Assembly: GCF_026210795.1 (NCBI RefSeq)
Contig: NC_089436.1
Span: 930,001 to 994,000 of the forward strand
Length of the DNA: 64,000 nt
From: Rhizophagus irregularis
Lineage: Eukaryota; Glomeromycota; Glomeromycetes; Glomerales; Glomeraceae
Reading direction: 5' to 3'
Shown here one piece after another: positions 11,473-23,160 of the stretch. The first letter of the stretch is position 1. Each line of letters starts with the position of its first letter. Position numbers and translations under genes: made by a program. The notes beneath the pieces are model-generated. The model saw only the letters and a program-made list of their open reading frames with translations, searched no databases and was not told where the DNA came from.

Positions 11473-12365
11473 TAATAATAATTTATTTATTAAAATAATT
11501 CTAATATATATAAAATTTTTTTTTTAATAATAAAATTATAATAATAATATTATATAATTTTTTTTTATATTTATAGTTAATATAAAATATTTTATATTTT
11601 ACATAAATTTATATTTTATCAATCTAAAAAAATTCTAAATTATATAAAATTATAACTTTACTAAATTATACTACTAATACTTAATACTATAATATATAAT
11701 AATAATATTAATTTCCTGTCACACTAAGTGTCATTCATGATCACCTTCATACTAATTTTTAAAAATTGCAAGTGTTTAGCTGAGTTTATAAATGATCAGA
11801 AATCTTTGTTTAGTTATTTTCCAGCTTTATATAGATAGCCAGGAAATTACTAATTCTGGTTAAGTTTAAAATAGTTAATATTTAATGAATGACATGTTCT
11901 AGAGGATGAACATTAGGGATTTTATCTCTTTAGGAAAAAAATCCTATTATTTCCAACTTCCCATGAAATAAATAATACATATTTTTTCAAAAACTATAGT
12001 CTAAACTAAATAAATTATATTGTTTAATATACTTAAAATAATTAGAAAATTTATATATATTGCAAATATTTTTAGTTTTATAATATAAGATAATTAATAT
12101 GCTTACTGGATATATCTATTAGATGAATGTGATGATTTTAAAGAAATGGTTTATATATAAAATTCTATTTTTAATAAAGTTACTGCTTTTATGAAAGTAA
12201 TAAAAAAAAAGATAATTAGTTAATTGGAATCATATTAGTTTTTTTTTTTTGAATATAAAGAATTTGTTTTATCAAGATTTAACAAGAAGATATATATGCA
12301 AAGTGATACAGAATTTATATTTTAAAAAATATATAAAATATATCAATTCTTGTTAATACAATATA
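11473..12365. other. AT-rich intergenic, nothing recognised
   Basis: A/T runs and short palindromic words. No gene, and no terminal repeats that could be paired. Confidence 0.45.
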
Positions 12366-12474
12366 CTTCCGATATTAAGCACCGTAATGCTGGCCAGAAA
12401 CAGCATAACATAATCCAAAATTTTTATAATTCTGGCCAGGGCTACTTATTTTCGGGAGTGCTTAATATCGGAAG
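12366..12474. mobile_element. Short MITE, 109 bp, TA target site
   Basis: Perfect 17-base inverted ends (CTTCCGATATTAAGCAC and its complement) flanked by TA (12364-12365 and 12475-12476). A GGCCAGAA motif and its complement TTCTGGCC sit inside. It shares the ATTAAGCAC core with the 6918-7262 element. Confidence 0.75.
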
Positions 12475-12501
12475 TAAGCATCCTTAACGTACAGCGGGAT
12501 G

Positions 12502-12560
12502 AACGTACGAACTGGCCCGAGTTTATAGCGTTAACGTTAACTCCGGCCAGTTCGTACGTT
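12502..12560. repeat. Perfect 16-bp inverted repeat with 27-base loop
   Basis: AACGTACGAACTGGCC at 12502-12517 pairs perfectly with 12545-12560. The loop includes GTTAACGTTAAC, itself a palindrome. It is much richer in GC than the surroundings. It may be the core of another short element. Confidence 0.6.
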
Positions 12561-13209
12561 AATATCGTACACCCCCACTGAACACTAACTGTTAAGGAAC
12601 CCCATCGGGAATTATACGGTAATTAAAAATGAAATTCTATTGCACTTTTAAAGTATTAAATCTGGATATTTTGGATAAAATATTATGCTAATTTAAACCT
12701 TGCTGACCTTGCACAAATTGAGAATTTACGTTATTTGTACAAGAAACGCCGATATTATTTCATATTTCACAATTGCAAAACTCGTTCTATAACTACCAAT
12801 TTTAATTCTTTGTCCAAATTTCATTAAATATCATTTTATCAATGAGATATCCCTTAAATTGACGTAAACAAATATTATTCTTTAAAAAATCTTGATGTAT
12901 CATAATTAGTCAGCATTATAACTACTAATACCGAGCAAATTTTTTGCGGGGCCCGGTTCAGTATATATCCCGAGCCGGTGCAGAGTAGATAGAATAATCG
13001 AGTACAATATTTATCCGCTAATAAATTATTATATTGTTTTTGTTTCCTAATTTTGGTAATTTGTACAATATCACTAATGTAATTATAAAATTTGGGCAAA
13101 TTGGCAAAATTCTGAATCTAACCTAACGTATATACAGTATTTGATGCATTTTATTACAAATTTCTTATTTACACGTTCCTCTCTCTCTTTTCTGGTGTAA
13201 AATTTCATC
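12561..13209. other. Upstream region of the tail-anchored gene pair
   Basis: Moderately AT-rich with no open frame of note. A pyrimidine-rich stretch (CCTCTCTCTCTTTTC at about 13177-13192) precedes the ATG at 13210 and is a plausible promoter or leader element. Confidence 0.35.
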
Positions 13210-14346
13210 ATGAGCTTAAATTGTCATTGTTATAGATGTAATATCGTTGACTATTCAGCAAACGCTTACTTTTCATTAAATAATGAAGACGAACAAAATC
13301 TTATTTTACAAATTTGTGTAGGAATTCTTAAAGCTATTCAAGATGAGAAGTTCTCTATAGATATTTCTTATAATGGAAGTTCATTGACACACAAACAAAT
13401 TAATAACATTACTCAAGTTGAAAATTGTATCGATAGAGAATTTAATCAACTTTTTAGAAGTAATAAACTACATAAAAAAATAAATAAACTTCCGATCAGT
13501 ATTTGGAGAATCGAATTTGAATGGACCGATAATGACTTCTTAATCAAGCGGCTTTTAAAAATTTTAAGAGAATGGTTTAATCCTTTTACTAATTATCTTC
13601 AAAAGATAGATAATCAAAAGAGAAATAAATTGGTATCAGATCATTCAAATGACGGAAAATTAAAACAATATCTTATGAATAATTTAAAAAATCATTTTCC
13701 GGGATTTGAATACATAATAGAATATTCTTGGAAATCATGCGATAATAATAATTGTTATGGAGATTTTATTTTCGCTTCAGATTCTGGCATTTTCATTGTA
13801 ATTAAAGCTAAATGGTTAAATGTGAGGCGTGGACCTAATGTAAGAAAGTCAAGAATTTCTAGTAATAAAGAAGATAAAATTCAAGTTTCAGAATATAAAA
13901 GTAAAGTTTCAGAAGAATTTAATGGAAAATTTATCATAGTTCTTGGAGTAATATTTACGAATAATCTTGATGAAAATAATGTTATACTTAAATTTGTTGA
14001 TGATGATGGAATGATTGCAAAACATTTTAAAGAAGTTTATGGATTTTCTTATCCAAAGACAAAATATGAATCATATGATGAATGTCAGATTTTTTTACAA
14101 AATCGTGATAATTTCGAAGATTCTTCTCATAATTATCAAACAGCGGCTTCAACCAGACAAGGTAAGTTTTGTATATCCCTATCCTTGTTTCAAAAATGGA
14201 GATTAATAAATATGCAACTGTTTTTTTTAGTTGATGATCCATCTTATGGGTCTGTCGCCACACGTGCACTTTCTGGTATTGCTGCAATTGTGGCAGCTGG
14301 TTATATGTTTTACCAAACATTCATAAAAAAAAGTGATGGTAAATAA
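13210..14346 (+). CDS. Unrecognised protein A: nuclease-like core plus C-terminal membrane tail
   Basis: The start is ATG 13210. The best model joins 13210-14161 and 14231-14346 (355 aa). The 69-base intron has GTAAGT and a T-run ending TAG, but its length is a multiple of three with no stop, so an unspliced 378-aa product is also possible. The central core has D185, then K199-A-K201-W (segment GDFIFASD...VIKAKWLN), matching the D...ExK layout of PD-(D/E)XK folds with Lys where Glu is expected. The last exon encodes a hydrophobic helix (ALSGIAAIVAAGYMFY) and a short basic end, a tail-anchor pattern. It is paralogous to the gene at 14824. Catalysis is doubtful. A membrane-bound role is inferred from the tail only. 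Confidence 0.8.
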   Translation: MSLNCHCYRCNIVDYSANAYFSLNNEDEQNLILQICVGILKAIQDEKFSIDISYNGSSLTHKQINNITQVENCIDREFNQLFRSNKLHKKINKLPISIWRIEFEWTDNDFLIKRLLKILREWFNPFTNYLQKIDNQKRNKLVSDHSNDGKLKQYLMNNLKNHFPGFEYIIEYSWKSCDNNNCYGDFIFASDSGIFIVIKAKWLNVRRGPNVRKSRISSNKEDKIQVSEYKSKVSEEFNGKFIIVLGVIFTNNLDENNVILKFVDDDGMIAKHFKEVYGFSYPKTKYESYDECQIFLQNRDNFEDSSHNYQTAASTRQGKFCISLSLFQKWRLINMQLFFLVDDPSYGSVATRALSGIAAIVAAGYMFYQTFIKKSDGK

Positions 14347-14823
14347 ATCTTATAGTGTTCGAGTAACATAATTTATTTCAAATGATGTATGTTAAAAAAT
14401 AAAATAATAAAATAATATTGAAGTTCTTTACTTATAAGTTATAATATCACAATTATTAGATGATTGGTAAAGATTTGCCCACGTAGTGGTCAAATCAGTA
14501 TGCTAGAATTGGTTATTAATGGTATATTTATCAACGCAACGATATTATCGTGTGACCCATTGCATAGACTTTAGCTTAATTATAGCTTAATTATAGATTT
14601 ATTAACAATTATATTTAATATACGGAGCACGATAATTTATGATAATCTCGTGAATGAATGAATATAACTTGTTTACAACAAGTTCTTGAACGCCCACAAA
14701 ATTTTTTTCATCGTATTTTATTATCCCTTCCTAATTAAAAATGGTACAGCGCTACAGCCAGTGTAACAGTAAATACACTATATTATGCATCAGTAGGTAA
14801 CTTTTCGCTTTTTATATTACAAT
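14347..14823. other. Spacer between tandem paralogs
   Basis: AT-rich, with a tandem TAGCTTAATTA word at about 14572-14595. It probably holds the terminator of gene A and the promoter of gene B. No gene seen. Confidence 0.4.
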
Positions 14824-15736
14824 ATGAATAAAATTTATGATGTTAACGATAATTTACAAAGAAAATCTATTCTAAAAATCTGTTCTCAAATTTTATCTAT
14901 TCCTTTTGCTCAAATAAATTCCTCTATACCTTTGGAGGATGATGGATATTTTAATGAAAACGATGATAGAATATGTCAGGAAGTTTTTCAGAAGAATAAC
15001 GTTAGAGTTGTAAACCGTTATATTTTAAACGATGTACAAAATCGACTTTATACTCGACAACTTTACATTGAATATGATAAAGATACATTGAAAAATATTA
15101 TCCCAATTTGTAAAAGTTGGTTCACACCTCTTATTAGTGATTTGAAGAAAATAGACAAAGAAAAAAGAAATGAATGGACTCAAAACCATGATATAAATAA
15201 TTCAGCAGAAGGATTAAAAAGTTTATTAATCAATAGTCCCATTACGACTATTCCTGGTTTTAATTATCTCATTGATATTCATTGGGACAATGAAGATCGT
15301 AAAAATAGTTTAATATTTGGATCAGATTATGGAATTTATTTAACAGTTGAAACTCAATGGCTTAACATGAATCATGGTCAACGTGCAAAAAGACTTAGAG
15401 ATGATGCTAGAATTGATGTTAAAGAACGAGCACGAAGACTTAAAGAGTTTGCAATTGCGAAATATGGAAATGTTGCGATTAAGATAATTGGTGCTTCTTA
15501 TACGAATGACAATGAAAATGAAAAACTTCAATTTGTAGATAATCAAGATAAAGAGATTGCGAGAATTATCGGACATTTGTATCACGGAGGTAAAAATGTT
15601 CATTTAGGTATTTCGGGTTTTATTTTCTTGATAAAACTAATATTTGAAATTCTTCATTCATTTAGGTATATTTATTATTATATTTGTTGTATTATGTATG
15701 TTGTTGTATTTTTACGCCATTTCAAATATGAAATAA
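14824..15736 (+). CDS. Unrecognised protein B: paralog of A, nuclease-like core plus membrane tail
   Basis: The start is ATG 14824. Joining 14824-15589 and 15666-15736 gives 278 aa; the intron is GTAAAA...TTTAG. Splicing replaces a long read-through tail with GGIFIIIFVVLCMLLYFYA and a short end, again a single C-terminal membrane helix. Shared blocks with protein A include SWFTPLISDLKKIDKEKRN (A: EWFNPFTNYLQKIDNQKRN), PGFNYLIDIHW and the core SLIFGSDYGIYLTVETQWLN. At the aligned nuclease positions B has S162, E176 and Q178, so the Asp and the Lys are changed but the Glu is kept. Tandem duplication is the simplest origin. Without splicing, the frame runs on to 15774. Confidence 0.78.
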
Positions 15737-16689
15737 AAATGAATTGCTTCCAATTCCTAAATTTCCTTAATTAAAGTAGATTGATAATGTACATATCTAT
15801 CTATTAAATAACAATCAAAATCATCTTCAATAAATAGCGGCACTGAATTTTTTAGCCGAGAATTAATTTTTATTTTATTGTTTTTCATTCTTATATATAT
15901 ATATATTATATATATATATTGTCAAGTTAAAATAATAAGTAATTCAAGATCTTTCTTTTTTTTCAATAGTACTGGGCTACCGGCAAGAGCTTTATCCCGT
16001 TTTTGTAATTCATTAGTATTATGCACAGAAAGATGCCAAATCCACACGTACTTTTTTCAGGATTCTCTAATATCCATTTTGAATTTTATTAAAACAGTTA
16101 AAATTTTAATTGGAGGGTAAATGAGAGAAAAATAAACCTGTCTGATAATTAAATATAATGGCCTATAACATAATCATTGTAAATTCAGTTTGCATCAAAG
16201 CAGAACTTATCTTAAATTACATATCTTTTTATAACGAAAAGATTTTGCAATTTACAAACGTCTTTAATAATTTGAAAATATTCAGCTCACTTTTAATCAT
16301 CAGTTTATGATTACAAATTTTCATATTACCCTATATTTCCGAAATCAAGCACCAGAGATTGAGCATTATTCTGGAAAGATTTTGGCCTACATTATACTGA
16401 TACGCTATTATAGTCATGCAAACATGCTTTTAAAGATTTTTTTTCGATAATTAACCTGCCTTTTATATTATAAGCAAAGTTGCTTCCCAAGTTGAATTAC
16501 ATTTATTTTAAAAATTGTATAAATTTCTGATTCAAATCGATGATTATATCTTTTATTAAAAAAAATTAGATTCATAATGAATTTAAAATATCATCAAAAA
16601 AGATTTTGTTTTATTACATCTTTTTTTGTTCCGCTTCGCCAAAAAAAATATAAATATAAGCACAGCTTCTATAGGGTCTTAGGCCGGGC
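15737..16689. other. Intergenic with a partial MITE end
   Basis: Contains a (TA)n run near 15896-15920 and one end related to the ATTAAGCAC MITE family near 16335 (TTTCCGAAATCAAGCACC). No gene is credible here. Confidence 0.4.
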
Positions 16690-17118
16690 CCAGTGTAGTG
16701 TTGGGCAATTGGACAATTTGATGTTTTGGACACTTGTCCAAAACCAAAACCTTTTTCCATTGGACAGACCACATGACAGTAAAATTAATTTGGGCCAGAT
16801 TTATAACTAATTTTCAGTTAATTTAAAATTTAACAGTACAGGCTTTGCATACAAATTGGCGCCCGCTTCAGCTTTTTCTAAAACTATTACATAAGTAGAA
16901 AGTATATGCCTTGGTCAGCCTCCAGTTTTATGTGGCATGAATAAAGAAAAGAAGGTGTGAATGTAAAAATGTAAAGTGTAAAATAAGAAATGGTCAAAAC
17001 GTATTAACTTTATATTCGGGTTGATCAGATTTCCCAAATTTGGGTTTTGGACAATTTTGGACAGTCCAAAATTGTCCAATTCAAAAAACCAATTGGACAA
17101 GTCCAAAACCCACCACTG
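16690..17118. mobile_element. Degenerate hAT-like non-autonomous element
   Basis: The left end reads about TAGTGTTGGGCAATTGGAC and the right end is CCAAAACCCACCACTG, whose complement begins CAGTGGTGGG. Subterminal TTGGACAA/TTGTCCAA words occur many times in both orientations. CAGTGxTGGG is a common hAT-type terminus. No clean 8-bp duplication was found, so the borders are approximate. Confidence 0.45.
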
Positions 17119-18019
17119 TAATAAATTTACAGACAGACTATCTGTCAGTCTGTTAGACTCTCAGAGTTTGTTGGCCTGTGAAAGAGGAAAATTTATACAA
17201 TTATAATAAACAACCCTTCCCAGAAAATTCTCATATAGGTAAGGCTACACTCGATCTCTCAAATTGCCATAATGTGTTATTGAACTGCCATTATACCACC
17301 ATTTCCATTCAGTTTTTTTTTTGCATATAGGGCAGATTCGAGCAAAGTGACTATCATCTGTTCTTTTGAATCATCTACTAGTAAATTAATAACTTCCTTT
17401 TCTTATAAAGAGGAAGGAGCTCTAGACATTTTCAAAATTTGAGATTTGGGTGGTGCCGTGGTGGTACTTACCTGGGATGTGAATAGTACGAGATGTGACC
17501 AATATACTCATCTTTACATCAGGTAATTTTTCGAACTAGAAGAATTGAAAATATTTAACTCAGTTTTCGAAGTCACATGACTGATCGAGGGAACGGTTTC
17601 AATATCTCGAAACTATTGAATTTTAAAAAAATAGCTTATTAGTAAGTGAAATTTTTAATTTAATAATACTATTATCATAGATCAATTGAACTGAATTGAT
17701 ATGAGAATTTTAAGTTGTAGTTAATACTACAGTTTGGTTTTGACTTGGTTAAACTGATGGAATTGATAAGTTGATGGGGTTAAGTCAATAGAAATTACTG
17801 TAATAGTAATAACTCCATAGTTTAACTTAATAGTTCAAATTGACATGCATATGACATTGATTTCGATTTAGAAAGCATTAACAATACTATAATCTTATCA
17901 GATATATCGTATACTTCTAATTATTTTGCAAATATACTGGCCAAATTAGCGTAATTCTAATAAGATATGTTTAATGCTTAATTTCATATTGCAGATAGTA
18001 TATAAAAATGGAAAAATGA
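17119..18019. other. Intergenic, nothing recognised
   Basis: No open frame over 61 codons that is credible, no terminal repeats and no tRNA. It lies just outside the left arm of the inverted duplication. Confidence 0.4.
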
Positions 18020-18357
18020 AAGTGGGTAAATTTGAAAAGTGTTCAAAAAATCTCATATATTGATTCGAATTTTTAAAGATAACGATTGAAAATGAAAATA
18101 ATCACACAAATAATTACCTATGCCTATGAAACATCTATGAATTTTTGTGAGTGAAACATTAAATGAAACGAATTAGTTTTTTTTTGTAAAATGTTCTATA
18201 TAAATCCTTTCTAAAAACGATAACAACTATATACATATATTAATTATAATAATTATTATTACTTTTTACACATATCATAAAATATCATAACCTTATATAT
18301 TCATAAAAAAAAAATGAAGAGGAAACGAAAAAGTTTGAATATAACATATTCGTCGAA

Positions 18358-19739
18358 TTAGATTTTTCCTTTTGCGAAAAATTTCAGGTCGTCATTATGA
18401 CGAAAAATATTAATTAATTCAGGAAAATACAAGTGCCTGCTCGTATAAAAAGCTTGGGGATGGATTTTTTGTTGTCGAAATTTATTTCGTTCTAAATCTG
18501 AGAATTTTTTCTCTTCCGCAATATCAAATTGGTCAGATAGTTCGGATGGATCTGGGTCATCACAAATAGCAGTTACCCAACTTCCTAATAACTCATATAA
18601 TTTAGATGCAGTGGGACGCTTTGAAGGATCAGGATGCCAACATTGTGTCATTAATTGAATATAAACTTTTGGAGTTCCATCAATAATTTCAGGGCGAAGA
18701 CCAAAGCAAATTTCACTAGCTAATCTGAGATCGTGCGGTCTATCGCACCATGGACGAGAACCTGCAGAAAGAGTCCACATGATAATTCCGAAACTATAAA
18801 TATCTGAAGCCTTCGTTGGTGGATTTCCCTTCAAGATTTCGGGAGCAACATAAGGAAGAACTCCAAATATTTCATTGGTATCTCTTTTATCAATTGGACC
18901 ATGTAATCCTACATCTGCAATACGTGTATCGACCGAGTCTGGTTCATTTTCAACCAATAAATTACCTCCATGAAGATGGCCATGAATTAATCCACATTCG
19001 TGAATATTTTCAACACCACCAGATATCCCCCAAAGCATATCTACAATATCTCTCCAACACAGCATTCCTTGTGCTTCATCAAGATATGAATGCAAATCTC
19101 CATTCTCATAATATCTCATGACGAACATGTAATTCGAGGTAGGATCCTTTGTAATGCCAAAACAATCTGCAACACTTCCACTTTGTAGACATCGATGATA
19201 TTTATAAAGCTAAAAAAAAATTTATGTAAATTAAAAATTCAGTGATAATAAAACACTAAAACACTTTAGAAATTATAACTTACTTGTTTAAAATATTCTT
19301 CGCTAATATTTTGCGAATTGTTAAGTCTTTTAAGAGCAACTTTTATAGGTCCATTACGTGTCCATTGTTCAGCATCTTCATCCCACACCCATCTAGGACC
19401 TTCCATCCAAACTGCTGAATAAATAGTGCTAAATGCGCCTCCTTTATTTGTGTTTTCTATGAGATCGAATTGGTCGAAATTAACATATTCCAAGTAATCC
19501 ACACTTTCACTCGCGTGCAACTGTGTGTGTTTAATAAAATTATCCATATTAATATTTCCACTCGTCCAGTTTTTAAAATTATCTTTCAGAGCATTAATTT
19601 CACAATCTTTACACCATCCAACGCTACTTCGTTCCTTCCTACAATCTAAACATTTTCCAAAGTCAATATTCGACTTTGTTTTTGACTCATTCTCAATAAA
19701 ATCCATATAATCTAGATCCCCATTTTGTCGAGAAGACAT
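18358..19739 (-). CDS. Tyrosine-kinase-like protein, probable pseudokinase (copy 1)
   Basis: Minus strand: exon 1 runs 19739 to 19284 and exon 2 from 19209 to 18358 (435 aa; intron GTAAGT...TTTAG). A second in-frame ATG three codons upstream (19748) is also possible. A leader intron seems to end just before the ATG. The N-terminus has a zinc-ribbon-like C30xxC33...C43xxC46. The glycine-rich loop is weak (NKGGAFST) and the VAxK lysine is kept (VALKRL). The catalytic loop reads LIHGHLHGGN, with His230 where the proton-acceptor Asp should be. The metal-binding motif is ADVG, and YVAPE and SDIYSFGIIMW follow. The fold is a protein kinase, but without the catalytic Asp phosphotransfer is unlikely, so a scaffold or regulatory role is inferred. 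Confidence 0.9.
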
Positions 19740-19839
19740 ATTTGACATTCTATAAAAAAAAAAATTTGGTAAGTTACACAAGCCATTAAAAAATTGATTT
19801 ATAAACAAATGGTTTGTTTGTATATTCAATTCACGTCCG

Positions 19840-21189
19840 CTTCACACTCATATGTATATTTATAGTGAAATATTACTCCTGAGAGGATCTACAGATCTAT
19901 CTGTCCATCTTATGATCTGCATGACCATATGAGTCTATGTTTATTGTAGTTATTGGGTGGAATATTATATCATCCGAGATTGCTTTGCATCTCAGCCCTT
20001 ACCAAATAACTAAAATATACAGTGTACATCGGTGTGTCACCAAATATCACGTGGTGCTGCGAGAGCGGCAAAAGTACAGACTTGACTTAATATCGTATTA
20101 AATATATGAGGGGTTAAGTCAATCACATTTACGTTTTGCACGGAAGTTATTTCCATCACGCAAGATGAAAATACAAACAAACCAATTTTATTTCTTAAAC
20201 ACAACCTTATCGGAAATTAAATGGAAAAACTTACAATTAACAAAAATGTTTAGTTTTTTTTTTTAATGGGAGAGGACAGAGGAGTTCAGCTCTGAGCTTA
20301 ATGGATAATTTTTAGCTACTTTTATATGTTTTTTAAGCCTTCACGGTTAGTGACACATGCAAGTTTAATTAAAATTAATCACGCTGTTGTTTTGTTGATC
20401 ACACGTGCGTAACAAAGATCGATAAATTTCTTCTAAATTTTGTTCCAAAATTTGTCTCTTTAACTTTCCAAAAAAAAAGAAAAAATTTACGTTTAAATAA
20501 TAGTGGTAATGGTATAAGAAATACTTTTGCTGCTTTCAATGTTTTCAATAAAAAAAAAAATTATCAAAAATTTTTTTTTTAAGTTGTAGACTATTAAAAC
20601 GAAATCTGTAGGATTTAAAATCATATATTAATATGATCAGCATCCGTGATAGTGCATTTCATATGAGTGAACCATTCTAGCGAAGGTTGTAATGGGATAA
20701 GTGCTTAAAAATTGTTATGTGCAGGAATCTTCAAACTGTCAAAAAATCATCACCATAGAATTAACTACTTTTTTTAAACAGGTATATAAATTGTATTATT
20801 TTGTGTTACTAACTTTAAAATAAAGCTATCAACTATCACGCGATTACGTCAAAAAATTCTCATGAAATTCACGTGAACTTAACTAATTGGTTATATGAAT
20901 GAACGAATGATATTTTTAAATTGGCACATGCAAAGAAACAAAAATTCTTTTTTCGATATTCATTCTAATTAATTAAATGCAAGAGTTTATTGGTGAAAGA
21001 ATCATTGTAATAAAATTTAGAACGATAAACAAGATTAATTAACATGTTATAATTGAAAAATTAGATTAGATGATTTTTTGTTTCATGAATGAATACGAAG
21101 GTAACTATTTCTGACAAATATTACATTAAAATTAACGTCATGTCGCGTAATAGAAATTAAGTGATTGGTAAAATATATAATAAATATTT
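19840..21189. other. Non-coding part of left arm
   Basis: Upstream region of copy 1, conserved in inverted form at 27000-28380, including a short element with GGGAGAGGACAGAGGAG next to GCTCTGAGCTTAATGG (about 20268-20305). Conservation in both arms reflects duplication. No coding frame. Confidence 0.4.
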
Positions 21190-23160
21190 TTCATTCATAC
21201 TTTGAATAAATAGGTCAAATAGTTGACCTGTTTATCGTTTCGAATATTTTCGACCTATTAATAGAATCTTTCAAATAATAAACTTTTGTGAAAATTATCT
21301 GAGGACAGCATTTCAACGGAAGAGAATCTTTAATTAGAATCACGATACCGCATATATTGGACAAATTTGATTCATTCTCTTTAAATGCTAGACTTAATAA
21401 AACTCGGTCTTCACATTTTCATACTGAAAACAACGAAATCTGTATTAGATAATCTGTAAAATTATTTAAGGAATACTTAAACTTTAATAAAAAACATTTG
21501 AATCTTTATTTTCATATGACATCAGGCCGAAATAGTCGGAAGATCCGAGCCTTGTTTAACTTATTTATCCGAAGTGTAATCATTAACACATTCTTAATTA
21601 ATAATTGAATTACATAAAAAGTAATGTCTGAACCCTAGAAAAAAACACGTACTCGTACATGGAAAATTGTATTCATTACATGAAACAATTATCTTATTAT
21701 CTTCATTTACAAACACGTTCATTAAATCCTATAATATATTATAGGGCACGCGGATTATCCATTTTAATCTCATGTAAATAAATATTCAAAATAGAGAATT
21801 CGTTGTGAAATTAGTGATTATAAATTTGGATCACATTTTGAACAACGAGATCTCAAACATCTCTTGATATTTTGATACAAGCTTCATATGTTCTTATGTT
21901 AGACAGATGTGCTGTTAATTATAATAAAAAAAGCGGACATTTACGCGAATTTATTAAAAATTATTAAAACAATAAATTTATTTATATTTAATAATTACGT
22001 GATTTTTTAAAAAAAAAACGTATGATGTCATGCATTATCAATCTTTTATACAGACATATCAGATGCAAGTAAATATTATTAATGCTTTTAATGAAATACC
22101 GTAAAGCCCTTCATAAAGCTAAAACAAAATATATGCGTTGTTCCATAAAAATATAAATCGATAAAATTAATCTTATATTTTTATCCAAATTAATTTGTAT
22201 ATGTGTTACTATTTATGGTTATAATGACCTTCCAAAAAAAGTTACACCATAAGAACAAAGAAAAAAATTATTTCTTTGTCTAATAAAGAATTTAAATATG
22301 TAATTAATTTATCAGTAATTAATTATTCATCATTTGACCTACCCATTTCGTTTAACAACACTATAATTAAATTCGAGATTATTCTGATTTCAGCATGTAA
22401 TTTATAGATGTATCATTCAATTAGATAATATTAAATGAGTAAAAAACCAACAATAATAATCAGCTTAATTGTTTTATTTATGGTAAGTTATAATTGGAAA
22501 TCAAAGGAATTTTCTTTTGAATTTTTTGATTCTTTTTTTTCTATATTTGAAAGTCAAATATCAATTGGTATATTATTAATACACCATTCACGTATTGTAC
22601 ATTTTGATTTTGATTCAGCCACATAAGCCGTATGAATAAACAGGCCGGTTAAATAAATTAGCCGTATATTTAATCAAATTAATACTTTTTTGAATAAATG
22701 AATTGTTTTAAAAATTTTCTTACAAATGTTTGGCGCAAAAACGCTATATCAACAGGTGGAATTGCATGACACGAAAATTTGCTTACGTGTACTATACTAT
22801 ATATTATCGAAATCAATAGAATTAATTAATCGATGTGAACGGAAGCAAAGATTTAACAAAGGCTAATAATCGAAATTTACTTTTCTATTTGTCTATTGCA
22901 AAAAAATAAAATAAAATTACACAACATGACTCTAGCGCATTCGGTTGGTGCAATTTATCACTGTAACCACGGGACATTTGTGTCACAATTCGAGACGTAT
23001 GTATACTGTATATATATTCTGATTTAGTGAAATTACATCATTGAAGCTATTATCAGTAAATTTGCTAAATAGTCACAAAAAAAATACATATTGACGTATT
23101 GGTGTCGCAAATAATTTTCGCATCCGTAAAGGGCTCTTGATAGTTTCACTTCCATCCCGA
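21190..23160. other. Segment present in left arm only (about 1.95 kb)
   Basis: The matching position in the right arm (about 26870-26950) lacks this sequence. No clear terminal repeats or target duplication were found. It has one short frame at 22435-22626 that starts with a hydrophobic signal-like stretch (IIISLIVLFM) directly followed by a GTAAGT donor; this could be the first exon of a small secreted protein but is unsupported. It may be an insertion here or a deletion in the other arm. Confidence 0.4.

Noticed and set aside
16577-17206. Open frames across 16577-16810 and 17021-17206
   Set aside because: They lie in the hAT-like repeat with TTGGACAA words and read the repeat itself.
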